The notes: generated from the letters alone by a model not told the origin. A stretch of DNA of 23,099 bases from Nitrososphaera_A sp036522495 (GCA_036522495.1 DATDFS010000060.1:1-23099); one strand, 5' to 3'; counted from the first letter of the stretch, positions 7,290-16,015 are shown. Program-made: numbers and translations.

Positions 7290-8564
7290 ATGACAATTAC
7301 CGAAAAGATACTGGCGCGGGCATCTTCCAGACCCACTGTTGTACCCGGAGATGTAATATTTACAAGGATAGACAAAGTAATGATGCACGATGTTTCTGGA
7401 CCAGGAGTAATCAAAGTATTTAATGAATGGGAAAAAAAAGGGAAAACGCTTGAACGTATCTGGGATCCAAACAGGGTCTGGGTAACAGAAGATCATTTTG
7501 TGCCGGCTGCAGATATAGTTTCAGCCCAGAACATAATCACATTATCTAACTGGACAAAGAAATTTGGGATAAAAAAACATTTTAAATACGGCATGGGCCA
7601 ATACGGCATCTGCCATACATTATCGCATGAAGAAGCACTCGTACTCCCCGGTGAGGTCTATGTCGGCGGTGACTCTCACACTAATACTACCGGTGCATTG
7701 GGAGCATTTGCTGCTGGACTTGGTCATACAGATATCGCTTATATTCTTATGAACGGTCAGATCTGGTTTAAAGTACCTGAGACGATGATGTTCAAACTAA
7801 TGGGGAAAAAACCAGACTATGTCATGGCCAAAGATATCATATTGAAAATCATCGGTGATGTTGGAACCGACGGCGCAAATTACAAGACCATGCAGTTTTC
7901 TGGAAGTGCGATAAAGCAACTTGGAATGGACGAGCGTCTGACACTTACCAACATGACTACAGAAGCTGGAGCAAAGAATGGAATTATTGAACCGGACGCC
8001 ATAACTGATGCATACTTACGCAAAAGGACTGACATTCAATATTTTCCTGTGCTAGGAGACATTGATGCAGAGTTTTCGGAGACACATACCTATGAAATAG
8101 ACAAGTTGGAACCTATTGTAGCCAAACCTTTCTCTCCCGGAAATGTGAGTGCAGCCCGAGAACTACAAGGAGTAGAAATAGATAAGGCGTACATTGGTTC
8201 GTGTACGGGTGCAAAACTTCAAGACTTGAGGCTGGCCGCTAACGTACTGAAAGGCAAGAAAGTAAAGATAAGGACTGAAGTGTTACCAGCCGCTCAATCA
8301 ATTTTCATTGAGGCTATGCGAGAAGGTCTGCTAAACGTTTTCTTAGAGGCAGGCGCAGTAGTCGGACCTCCTACCTGTGGAGCCTGCTGCGGAGCTCATA
8401 TGGGCGTACTTGGCAAGAATGAGATATGTGTTAGCACAACGAATAGAAACTTTCCAGGCAGAATGGGACATGTAGAATCACAGACGTACCTCGCATCACC
8501 AATTGTAGTTGCAGCATCTGCCCTGACAGGCAAGATTACGGATCCAAGGGATGTAGCTAATTGA
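7290..8564 (+). CDS. leuC: Isopropylmalate/homoaconitate-type dehydratase, large subunit (LeuC), 424 aa
   Basis: This is the large subunit of the [4Fe-4S] hydro-lyase that isomerises 2- to 3-isopropylmalate in leucine synthesis; close relatives act on homoaconitate. The cluster ligands are visible as Cys305 (IGSCTGAK) and Cys363/Cys366 (PTCGACCGAHMG). Other family motifs are CHTLSHEEALVLPGEV, GGDSHTNTTGALGAFAAG and NRNFPGRMG near the end. An extra cysteine (Cys367) directly follows the last ligand, where other members usually have another residue. The length is that of the archaeal stand-alone LeuC. The ATG at 7290 is preferred over the TTG at 7284 because it is about 21-27 bases from the TATA element. 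It is followed 46 bases on by leuD, so both subunits come from one operon. Isopropylmalate versus homoaconitate specificity cannot be settled here. Confidence 0.93.
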   Translation: MTITEKILARASSRPTVVPGDVIFTRIDKVMMHDVSGPGVIKVFNEWEKKGKTLERIWDPNRVWVTEDHFVPAADIVSAQNIITLSNWTKKFGIKKHFKYGMGQYGICHTLSHEEALVLPGEVYVGGDSHTNTTGALGAFAAGLGHTDIAYILMNGQIWFKVPETMMFKLMGKKPDYVMAKDIILKIIGDVGTDGANYKTMQFSGSAIKQLGMDERLTLTNMTTEAGAKNGIIEPDAITDAYLRKRTDIQYFPVLGDIDAEFSETHTYEIDKLEPIVAKPFSPGNVSAARELQGVEIDKAYIGSCTGAKLQDLRLAANVLKGKKVKIRTEVLPAAQSIFIEAMREGLLNVFLEAGAVVGPPTCGACCGAHMGVLGKNEICVSTTNRNFPGRMGHVESQTYLASPIVVAASALTGKITDPRDVAN

Positions 8565-8610
8565 AGGTAAAAGATGGTATTAGGGATGGGGTCAGTCTCT
8601 ACACGGGAGA

Positions 8611-9102
8611 ATGATGATGATGAGAGGCATAGTTCATAAATACAAAAGGGCAAATATTGATACCGATGTTATCATTCCCGGCCCATACCTTAAGATTCAT
8701 GACCACCAGGAATTAGCAAAACATGCTATGGAGGGACTCGATCCCCAATTCTCGGCAAAAGTGGGACAGGGTGATTTTTTGGTAACGGGAAGTAACTTTG
8801 GCTGTGGTTCAAGCAGAGAACATGCACCTATTGCTCTATCCTATGCAGGCATTAAAGCAATCTTAGCTCCTTCATTTGCAAGAATCTTTTACAGAAATGC
8901 TGTAGATGGAGGATATTTGCTTCCAATAGAAATCGAAGAATCAACTGTGGATAAAATCTCAGACAAGGATGAAATTGAAATAGACATCAAACATAACAAG
9001 ATTGTTAATTTGACAATAAACGAATCTTACAGTATGAAGCCGTTTCCAGAGTTGATTGCAAAGATAGTTGAGGCAGGAGGATTGATGAACTATAAAATAT
9101 GA
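8611..9102 (+). CDS. leuD: Isopropylmalate/homoaconitate-type dehydratase, small subunit (LeuD), 163 aa
   Basis: This is the small swivelling subunit that completes the active site of the LeuCD hydro-lyase. Motifs are NIDTDVIIPGPYL at residues 15-27, GSNFGCGSSREHAPIAL, and SFARIFYRNAVDGGYLLPIE. The loop after PGP, which in this superfamily helps set substrate choice, reads YLKI at residues 26-29. From memory, archaeal isopropylmalate enzymes and homoaconitases differ at these positions, and YLKI matches neither textbook version exactly. There are four consecutive ATG codons (8611-8622) behind a GGGAG at 8605-8609. The first has SD spacing that is very short and the third or fourth fits better, so the N-terminus may be up to three residues shorter. 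Its stop overlaps the next gene by ATGA. Confidence 0.93.
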   Translation: MMMMRGIVHKYKRANIDTDVIIPGPYLKIHDHQELAKHAMEGLDPQFSAKVGQGDFLVTGSNFGCGSSREHAPIALSYAGIKAILAPSFARIFYRNAVDGGYLLPIEIEESTVDKISDKDEIEIDIKHNKIVNLTINESYSMKPFPELIAKIVEAGGLMNYKI

Positions 9103-9329
9103 CAAGGAAGAAGGGTAAGCTTGGAGAGATTTTTAGTAAAGCTTTGTATGCAGACAATCCTGATCTTTATTCAATCAGTTACCGTGACTTTGATTCGATT
9201 ATCGAAGTCCCCCTTCCAGAATTTTTAAAGATATCTGAAAATTTTGAACTCATACCATCAAACAGAATTTTGGAAGTAAAAAAAGGAGAGATTGTCCTGT
9301 ATCGTAGATTTGTTAGCATGTCTGTTTAG
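9099..9329 (+). CDS. MJ1316/DUF504-like small protein, 76 aa
   Basis: The sequence follows the pattern of the MJ1316 (DUF504) domain, annotated as recognising RNA cyclic-phosphate ends in RNA repair: a GKLGEIFSKALY start, a YxIxYRDFDSIIEVPL core, and an IPSNRI followed by KKGEIVLYRR end. The usual end is IPxHRIxxxxxxGxxVxxR, so the histidine is replaced by Asn here. It starts inside the leuD stop (ATGA at 9099-9102), so translation is coupled to leuD, although no metabolic link is obvious. Two direct repeats TTTAGAGTATA lie at 9325-9335 and 9337-9347, the first covering its stop codon. The assignment rests on motif recall. Confidence 0.68.
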   Translation: MTRKKGKLGEIFSKALYADNPDLYSISYRDFDSIIEVPLPEFLKISENFELIPSNRILEVKKGEIVLYRRFVSMSV

Positions 9330-9470
9330 AGTATACTTTAGAGTATATATAAAATAAATAGAAGCATAAAAGGAAACGTAACTATCAAAATTCGAAATCA
9401 GATATAGAGATCAAAGAAAAAGAAAAAATAAAAAAATTTACGTCAATTATTGATGTATTGGATTTTCTTA

Positions 9471-10244
9471 TCAGCCTCGAGAGCCGCCGCCGGAGCTACT
9501 TCCACCGCTGCCTAACATTGCGCCACCGGTCGTGCCGCCTAACGTTGTGCCGCCTAATCTTGCGCCGGCTGTTGTGCCACTTGTTGTGCCGCCAAGTGCA
9601 CCAGCTGCTGCAGCCATTGTACTACTCAAATCATTCACATTCGTTGTCTTAGCAGAGGTTACAGTTACAGTGTATGTCGCAATGAACGGTGAACGACCAT
9701 GAAGTGCCAGACCGTTACCTGTAAATGGGACAGAATTTGAAGTGCTTGAAGAACCCACTAGGGCAGTAGCAATAGAACCTTTGCCAGTTGGTGAGGGAGA
9801 AATTGCTATTGATCCAAATGTTCTAGGTATCGGTGTACTCGCATTTACGTTTACTTGGTTCCATACTTCAGGTTGCACTCCTTTGCTGCTTGTGAATGTA
9901 ATTACACCTGTATAGACTCCGCCATCTTTCCTAGGTGGCAAAATTACCGCAACCTGGTCTCGTGCACGACCAAGCAACGGGCTTGCCGTAGAAGAGACTG
10001 TTCCCTGCCAGGTGACACTTTTACCCAAAGGTGGTTCGCCGCCTGCGCTTGTTGATTTACTTGAAGATGTAGTCGGTGGTGGTGGTGTAATTGGAGGTGC
10101 TGTTGTCGGAGGATTTGTTGTACCTCCCTGTTGTGCTAGTGCCTGGTGTGAAATCTGACTTCCCGTAATTAATGATGATGTTACTAGTATTGCAGAAATT
10201 GCAATCCCTGCTAGTATCGCGCTAAGAGTCTGCTTTTTATTCAT
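9471..10244 (-). CDS. Secreted Gly/Ser/Thr-rich protein, 257 aa
   Basis: A clear signal peptide (MNKKQTLSAILAGIAISAIL, then a hydrophobic run to about residue 38) ends in ALAQQ, a good signal-peptidase I site. A Pro/Thr/Ser linker follows (about 40-70), then a beta-rich middle domain (about 73-200; KSVTWQGTVSSTASPLLGR, FIATYTVTVTSAK). The tail is a low-complexity run of short LGGTT/GGT/SGG units to the end. There is no C-terminal membrane anchor, so it is probably released or loosely bound at the surface. No family is recognised for the middle domain. A TATA-like AATAAATC lies about 25 bases before the ATG. It is isolated, with its own promoter. The signal peptidase at 13471 would be the sort of enzyme that processes it. 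Confidence 0.82.
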   Translation of the reverse strand: MNKKQTLSAILAGIAISAILVTSSLITGSQISHQALAQQGGTTNPPTTAPPITPPPPTTSSSKSTSAGGEPPLGKSVTWQGTVSSTASPLLGRARDQVAVILPPRKDGGVYTGVITFTSSKGVQPEVWNQVNVNASTPIPRTFGSIAISPSPTGKGSIATALVGSSSTSNSVPFTGNGLALHGRSPFIATYTVTVTSAKTTNVNDLSSTMAAAAGALGGTTSGTTAGARLGGTTLGGTTGGAMLGSGGSSSGGGSRG

Positions 10245-10601
10245 TATTAAAAAGGGATGACTCTTTAGATTTATTTGTTTCCTTCCTCTATTCTACAAAT
10301 ACATTCAGTTTTCATCTTCTATAAAAAGTTCTATAAAAAGCCTACATAGTGATGGAATAAAAAACATGATTACTTTGATTTCTGACGGTATTTAACCTTA
10401 AAATGCATATTTTACCTATAATGATAATTTTGTTTGCAAATATTATAAATGTTTGTATATTACGAGCTAAAATGATCCTAAAAAAGTAAAAATGTCTGCA
10501 AGTTGGGACGTTAGATCAAATCAATGTTATTCATTCATCATGACGAAAATCCCTCCCTCACTGCAGGTTGCATCATCCCGAGGTGCTTTTTTACCTGTAT
10601 T
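10245..10601. other. Intergenic region, promoter of the secreted gene and 3' end of the YkgJ gene
   Basis: No gene is supported. It contains the promoter of the secreted protein (10265-10280, minus strand), two nearly identical TCTATAAAAAG copies at about 10319-10340, and a very A/T-rich stretch. The plus-strand frame that starts at 10492 is the antisense shadow of the poly-threonine gene. Confidence 0.4.
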
Positions 10602-11226
<625 letters not shown>

Positions 11227-11240
<14 letters not shown>

Positions 11241-11721
11241 TACTCCGATTTGATTGGATGCATCTCCACTCGATACTTTCAGAGGTAAGATCGTAATATT
11301 GCAGAAATTTAATATCATAAACTGATTTTGACTTTTTCAACAGTTCAAGGTCAAATTTTTCATCATCGTCCTTTCTTTTTTTATTTTCCTTGTAAATGCC
11401 AAAGCGTACTATAGCTTTCTGTTCATAGCCCTCCTTAAAACGCAGATAGTTTTCAGATATTGGAACATTTTTTACAAATCCCGTGTTATCGTTTTTATAT
11501 TTTGAACCACCATAAAGGATAAACCAGTAGTTGCTCGCCCCTTCAATGAACCTAAGCTTAATTTGGTCATCAGACCACCAATCTATAGTTTTGTTCCATA
11601 GTTTAAAGGCATACATTTTATTCTCAAATATAGGGAAAACGTTCATGTAAATATCATAGTAACGATAACCCACACCAATAAAACCATTGAACCATGTTAT
11701 CGGTTTGTTTGACGTGGACAT
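11227..11721 (-). CDS. Hypothetical protein, 164 aa
   Basis: The family is not recognised. It is rich in aromatic residues (YRYYDIYMNVF, WNKTIDWW, NYWFILYGG) and lysine, with no signal peptide. The pattern is of short beta strands, so a compact beta fold is likely. The ATG at 11719-11721 is preceded by GGTTTATC and by a palindrome (ACAGATATGTCTGT, 11750-11763) that could be an operator. The stop overlaps the start of the YkgJ-like gene, so the two form an operon and may share a function. Confidence 0.7.
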
Positions 11722-11902
11722 TAGATAAACCGGTGGTATTAGCAGTTAGACAGATATGTCTGTTTCTAGATCTGCAAGGTAGAAGCAGATATTATGCGAC
11801 ATGATTGTCATAAAAGACATCGCATCCTTCAATCATACACCTGCATTAATTTGATGAAACTCCCTTCCTCCCAACATACCTTTAATGTTCTTCTAATTTT
11901 TA

Positions 11903-12496
11903 CTAACGGCCTAATTCCTTATCGACCTGCTTCCTTTTTGACTTGTATCTGCTGAATTTCTTATTCCATTGGGAAAAGAATTTCTGTTCACTTGCTCCAA
12001 TAAATAACCAGATTGAAGATAACATTATTGAAACTGAAATAAAAAGTAGCAAAATGCCACCTACTGCAGGTAATCTATACAAAATTCTATATAAGAAAAA
12101 TGGATGAAGTACAAATATACCCGCCACTATCAAAGCTATTGGTGCAAGTATAAATGAAGATAAGATCAGCAACGTAAAAATGTTCTTCGTAGTATTCATA
12201 TGGAATATTAATTCATCCAACAATTCAAAGACTGTCACATTATTGTTACTAGATCTATTATTGTTGTCACTACCACCACTGGCCTGTGGCGTTATCTCCA
12301 ACTCGCGCCCTTCTTGCGGATCCTCCTTCTTCTCGTTGTCATTTGTATGACGATCATTATCATCTTTATAGTCAGAAGGAGGAGGCATCTGTACAATCTT
12401 TTGATAGAACGGGCTCTTAAAATGTTTGGCTAACTTTGTTACCGGCATCAATTTTACATAATACTCTGCTCCGGCTGACAGAAATGATGTAATCAT
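11903..12496 (-). CDS. Two-helix membrane protein coupled to a winged-helix gene, 197 aa
   Basis: An N-terminal cytoplasmic part includes a disordered Asp/Asn/Glu/Lys-rich segment (about residues 38-88). Two hydrophobic helices follow, about 105-130 (IFTLLILSSFILAPIALIVA) and 140-168 (AVGGILLLFISVSIMLSSIW). The tail is basic (KKFSRYKSKRKQ). The ATG overlaps the stop of the winged-helix gene (ATGA at 12493-12496), so the two are translated as a pair. In crenarchaeal ArnR-type regulators one protein carries a winged helix and two C-terminal membrane helices; here the same parts lie in two overlapping genes. That comparison is inference. Confidence 0.75.
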   Translation of the reverse strand: MITSFLSAGAEYYVKLMPVTKLAKHFKSPFYQKIVQMPPPSDYKDDNDRHTNDNEKKEDPQEGRELEITPQASGGSDNNNRSSNNNVTVFELLDELIFHMNTTKNIFTLLILSSFILAPIALIVAGIFVLHPFFLYRILYRLPAVGGILLLFISVSIMLSSIWLFIGASEQKFFSQWNKKFSRYKSKRKQVDKELGR

Positions 12497-12795
12497 GATC
12501 GGGAGGGTGAATCCTTCCTTGGAAACATTTCCTCGTATGGTTCCAATATCCTCCTGGAAAATTCTTTACCCCTTTCTGTAACTTTATACTTAATTATCGT
12601 TTTCTTATTACCCCACGGCTCTTCGGTTTTTGTTATAATTCCTTTTTGTTCCATATCATCTAATATCGGTTTATGCTTCACAAGATTAAGACCACAATAG
12701 CTTAATAGAGAAGTCTGGTTTAGCTCTCCATACTCTGTTAATTTTAAGATTATATCTTTTCTAATGTAAATTCGATCACGATATTCATGCGACAA
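12493..12795 (-). CDS. Winged helix-turn-helix regulator, 100 aa
   Basis: Residues about 8-75 form a winged helix of the archaeal HTH_45/ArnR-like type: YIRKDIILKLTEYGELNQTS, LLSYCGLNLVKHKPILDDM, then the wing with EQKGIITK and IIKYKVTERGKEF. The remainder is a short basic tail. The start is a TTG at 12793-12795. It is the only in-frame start, because a TAA directly precedes it. The stop overlaps the next gene, a membrane protein, by ATGA. The pair looks like a DNA-binding half and a membrane half encoded apart. No ligand residues stand out apart from one cysteine in the recognition region. Confidence 0.82.
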   Translation of the reverse strand: MSHEYRDRIYIRKDIILKLTEYGELNQTSLLSYCGLNLVKHKPILDDMEQKGIITKTEEPWGNKKTIIKYKVTERGKEFSRRILEPYEEMFPRKDSPSRS

Positions 12796-13052
12796 TTATG
12801 GTCATTGCTTTTTTTAGACATGTTTCTCCATCTAAGCATCTCTCTTTCTTGTATATATGCACATTTTTATCAAAAGGGAACAACGAATTAAGCTTTGTGT
12901 AACTAACTAACACATCAGCATTGAACGATGATTCAATCATAACTGTTTGGCACAATATAAAGAAATTACCTTTGTAAGATACTGTCGATATCGATAAACA
13001 AATTCTTAAAACATCAATAATGAAAACAGAATATCAAAAATAAAAAATTACG
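12796..13052. other. Intergenic region, promoter of the winged-helix pair
   Basis: Nothing coding is supported. Toward 12800 there are minus-strand A/T elements suitable as a promoter for the gene starting at 12795. The rest is A/T-rich with no strong hairpin. Confidence 0.35.
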
Positions 13053-13226
13053 CTATATATCCTTCTCTACAACTTCTATATGACATTGATGTCCTCTATG
13101 TTCCTTGTCTAACATCATCGCTTCTTCATTAGATATTGGGAATTCTCCTTTATTCAGATGCAACTCCCCTTCCTTTTCCAAAACGACTCTTTTGCATATA
13201 TCACAGATTAATTGCTGTACTATCAT
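13053..13226 (-). CDS. Small cysteine/histidine protein, 57 aa
   Basis: An ATG at 13224-13226 opens a 57-codon frame to a TAG at 13053-13055. It encodes LICDICKRVVLEKEGELHL, a middle FPISNEEAMMLDKE, and HRGHQCHIEVV at the end. The CxxC near the start and HxxHxCH near the end are the spacing of a small zinc-binding fold. A GAGG lies about nine bases before the ATG and a TATA-like GGTATAC further up (about 13244-13252). The family name is not known to me. It is probably a rubredoxin- or zinc-ribbon-like regulator or binding protein. Being under 60 residues it is easily missed. Confidence 0.72.
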   Translation of the reverse strand: MIVQQLICDICKRVVLEKEGELHLNKGEFPISNEEAMMLDKEHRGHQCHIEVVEKDI

Positions 13227-13470
13227 TTAACGGAACCTCGAAACTAGTATACCTCATGTTTGCATATAATATTAACTATAGTCCAATCACACATATGAAA
13301 TGCATACACGTACAACAACAAGCAGACTGATTCCTCAAAGAACATAGTTGTAATAATTAAATAATAATAAAACCGGAATGACATGTGCTGTCCTTCCTTT
13401 CCAGCACTGTCTGAAACATCAATTATTATTATCACAATAAATATCTGCTGGTTTTATCGACCCAAAGCGG

Positions 13471-14133
13471 TTAATTTGGAGGCGGCGATGGTGGTGGCGA
13501 GAAAGTTCCTGCGGTTCCTGTAGACGGTGGTTGTGATGTTTCTGCATCTTTCCTTCGTCCCATCCTGTTGACGAATAAAACTGCTAGAATAATAGCTATA
13601 ATAATGTAGTTTACTGGAGGACTAATGACTTTGGTGATTAGTCCAAGGCCTGGAATAACATATACTACCTTGCCAACATACTGCTGTACCCTAATAGGAT
13701 TATCAACCCCCGGTATTGATGCATCATTGGCATCACCTTTTGTGGTGATAATTCTTTCTCCATGGGAACCAGTCTGAATATCTGCAATCCTATGAACTAT
13801 TACTCTATCTTCAGCGGCAGCATGGAAGACAATGATGTCGCCAATTTTGAGATTATCAAAAGAATTACCATTTCCATTTTTAACGATCAACACATCATTG
13901 ATATTTAGAACAGGGATCATACTTCCACTCGATACTACGTAAAACGGATTATTTGTTCCAAAAGCGAATCGCAAACCTAACCAAACAATTGCAACGCCTA
14001 TAACAACAATCATAATATCTTTGATGGCGCCTGGAACTTTTGATTCATTCTTGTCAGGCAATTTAAAATTTATCGCTTTGTTCGTTAGATAAACCTTTAG
14101 TTTTATTCTGACTAAAGCCAGATTTTGATTCAA
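13471..14133 (-). CDS. Signal peptidase I, archaeal type, up to 220 aa
   Basis: It cleaves signal peptides from proteins leaving through the Sec system. After an N-terminal membrane helix (about 40-57; IMIVVIGVAIVWLGLRF) come the catalytic Ser71 in SSGSMIPVL, then a strand with LKIGDIIVF, His114 in VIVHRI (archaea and eukaryotes use His where bacteria use Lys), and Asp134 in TKGDAN. A second hydrophobic helix near 175-190 is followed by a Pro/Ser-rich tail. The start is uncertain. The TTG at 14131-14133 is only about 14 bases below a TATA-like TTTATTAT, which would put the transcript start inside the frame. A second TTG at 14059-14061 (196 residues) is an alternative. Confidence 0.9.
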   Translation of the reverse strand: MNQNLALVRIKLKVYLTNKAINFKLPDKNESKVPGAIKDIMIVVIGVAIVWLGLRFAFGTNNPFYVVSSGSMIPVLNINDVLIVKNGNGNSFDNLKIGDIIVFHAAAEDRVIVHRIADIQTGSHGERIITTKGDANDASIPGVDNPIRVQQYVGKVVYVIPGLGLITKVISPPVNYIIIAIILAVLFVNRMGRRKDAETSQPPSTGTAGTFSPPPSPPPN

Positions 14134-14231
14134 ACCAAGTCTTGTATAATAAATATCATCTTCTAAAATGCCATCTTAATCCACTTTCTTTAAGTAAACC
14201 ATAATTATTGTTATATGACTAGTTTGGTCGG

Positions 14232-14450
14232 TCACTGTCTAGAAAATACGCTAATTGCATTGCTAGCATACGTTCTAGGTGGTTTTTCCATTAAGCATTT
14301 CTCTTTATACCCGGGTCGGCACATTCCAGAAACGCGCTTGGTAAATAGTTCAAGTTCAAGGACAAAATGCACTCCTACATACACTCGTGCACAGGCAGCT
14401 GCATAATCACGCGGAACTAGAGTTCTTTCTTCCTTTTGCTAACAATGCAT
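14232..14450 (-). pseudogene. Possible small gene stopped at codon 4
   Basis: An ATG at 14448-14450 lies just after GGGGAG and about 20 bases from TTTATATATC, a good archaeal start setting. The frame reads M-H-C and then TAG, but beyond that stop it stays open for 68 codons to a TGA at 14232-14234: RDYAAACARVYVGVHFVLEL, then KRVSGMCRPGYKEKCLMEK. ARVYVGVHF resembles motif 3 of PAP2 phosphatases (SRxxxxxHxxxD), although the rest does not follow that family. A 63-codon frame on the plus strand covers the same bases. It may be a gene killed by a stop, or chance. Confidence 0.3.
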
Positions 14451-14555
14451 AACTCCCCTTGAAGATATATAAATATATATGGCAGCTCAGTCAAATGCCT
14501 TCTCCTCACATAACACAATCAGTTTTAACTCTGAGTCTTCACCGCTGCCATCCAC

Positions 14556-14999
14556 CTAACTTTCATTATTTTGATATTTATTATTATGTTCGTCTATGGC
14601 CTCGTTTGCAAGCAAATCTGCATCCTCATTCTTTCCTCGAGGCGTGTGTTTATAAATAACCATCTTAAAGCGTCTTTCAAGGTTCGAAATTTCTCTAAAT
14701 ATAATTTTTAATTGTTTACTTCTTACCTTGTTTCTATTGTTTCTCTGATTCACTAGAAGCTGGCTATCTGACAAAACTGTAATTTCATCGTCGAATGTGT
14801 ATGCAATCTGCAAAGCTTTTTTCAATGCACTATATTCTGCTTGGTTATTAGTTTTTTTTCCTATAAACTCTTTGTATTCTGTTAATCTCAGATTATCTTT
14901 AATTATTACTATTCCGATTCCTGCCGGCCCGGGGTTGCCTCGGCTTGCACCATCAATATTAATAATCAGCAAGTAATTAAACAGAACATGATCTTCCAC
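14556..14999 (-). CDS. rnhA: Ribonuclease HI-like protein, 147 aa
   Basis: It degrades the RNA strand of RNA:DNA hybrids. The acidic catalytic set is visible: Asp16 (IDGASRGNPGPAG), Glu55 (TNNQAEYSALKKAL), Asp78 (VLSDSQLLV) and Asp128 (RGKNEDADLLANEA). The length is typical for a stand-alone enzyme without an N-terminal hybrid-binding domain. The start is a GTG at 14997-14999, since no in-frame ATG precedes motif I. A TTG at 14970-14972 would fit the TATA-like TTATATT upstream better and give 138 residues. It follows the surface-sugar gene pair but is separated from it by only 34 bases and may be cotranscribed. Confidence 0.9.
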   Translation of the reverse strand: MEDHVLFNYLLIINIDGASRGNPGPAGIGIVIIKDNLRLTEYKEFIGKKTNNQAEYSALKKALQIAYTFDDEITVLSDSQLLVNQRNNRNKVRSKQLKIIFREISNLERRFKMVIYKHTPRGKNEDADLLANEAIDEHNNKYQNNES

Positions 15000-15033
15000 A
15001 TATATCTCAATATAATGACAGCAAATAATAATA

Positions 15034-16002
15034 TCATTGTGGGATTGATTTTATCTTGATTCCATAACGCTTGATAAATGTTATAAAGTGTTTTGCGATA
15101 TCTTTAGTAGTGCTAGAATTTAAAGTATCTAGCTCAATCCAATCATACTTTTGCTTAATATTCATAGGAATTAGAAATGAGACAATGACATCATCTGCCT
15201 GAACATTTTCAAAGTCCAAAGTATAAAATAATCTACCATTTTCGAAGTTTATAACAAAGCTACGGGAAGATTTAGACAAGACATTTTTCAATTTAAGATA
15301 GTGCGATGCATATCTTCGAAAATCACAAAGCATTTCTAATACTATTGCATTTTTACTATCTTCAGAAAGTCTTTCAGTTTCTTTTTTTCTTATGATTTTG
15401 GCTGGAACTCCAGCCGCAAATACATAAGGCGGCAAGCTCTTTGTAACAACTGAACCACTACCTATAGTAACACCCTTATCAATTATCACACCTGGTAAAA
15501 CCGTAACATTCCATGGTAACCAACTATCATCTTTTATCGTGACGTCAGCGAATTGGTATGGGTTGCCTTCTAACACATTTTGCCATGCACTATGTGTAAA
15601 AATCAGACAATATCCACCTATTCCGACGCCGTTGCCAATAGAAATTCTTCTAGTAGTGTTAAGGTAGGATCTGTAAAGGATTACGCAGTCGCTGCCTACT
15701 TCTATTTGACCTTTTTCACTTTGCATTCCCCCTACAAATACATCCCTATCAATAATCGTTCTATCACCTATGGAAATAGATTTGAACGCGTTTATTAACG
15801 CACGTTCCTTAATAACAGTGTTTTCTCCTATTGTTACGACACCGTCAGAAAAAAGTTTACAGTCGGTCATGCTAGTATTGGATTCTATTACTACTTTTTT
15901 TGCAGTAATCTGTACACCTGTTAACTTTGATCCGCCTTCGATCCTTACGTTACCAGATTTGATTTGGGAATTTTTTATGTCTGCATTTTTAGAGATATTC
16001 AT
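15034..16002 (-). CDS. Left-handed beta-helix acyltransferase, 322 aa
   Basis: Residues about 1-205 are hexapeptide repeats ([LIV]-G-x-x-x-x), the left-handed beta helix of O- and N-acyltransferases: VVTIGENTVIKERALI, SISIGDRTII, IEVGSDCVILY, RISIGNGVGIGGYCLIFT with a catalytic His (FTHSAW), and the end signature VTIGSGSVVTK and FAAGVPAKIIRKK. The N-terminus (about 1-55) is an unusual extra run of repeats beginning before the enzyme core. A C-terminal domain (about 210-322) of unknown type follows. It sits 13 bases after the deacetylase gene, so the pair probably modifies a surface sugar or glycolipid by deacetylation and acylation. The acceptor is unknown. Confidence 0.85.
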   Translation of the reverse strand: MNISKNADIKNSQIKSGNVRIEGGSKLTGVQITAKKVVIESNTSMTDCKLFSDGVVTIGENTVIKERALINAFKSISIGDRTIIDRDVFVGGMQSEKGQIEVGSDCVILYRSYLNTTRRISIGNGVGIGGYCLIFTHSAWQNVLEGNPYQFADVTIKDDSWLPWNVTVLPGVIIDKGVTIGSGSVVTKSLPPYVFAAGVPAKIIRKKETERLSEDSKNAIVLEMLCDFRRYASHYLKLKNVLSKSSRSFVINFENGRLFYTLDFENVQADDVIVSFLIPMNIKQKYDWIELDTLNSSTTKDIAKHFITFIKRYGIKIKSIPQ

Positions 16003-16015
16003 TTTTAGGTAGCCT

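Noticed and set aside
13244..13435. 63-codon minus-strand hydrophobic protein
   Set aside because: Low-complexity and aromatic-rich without motif, and it covers the promoter of the 57-residue gene.
14215..14406. 63-codon plus-strand gene
   Set aside because: No recognisable motif or promoter; it overlaps an open minus-strand frame that has a better start setting.
14439..14441. TAG read as pyrrolysine
   Set aside because: Nothing in the window points to the pyrrolysine system and it is not known in this lineage; an ordinary stop is the simpler reading.
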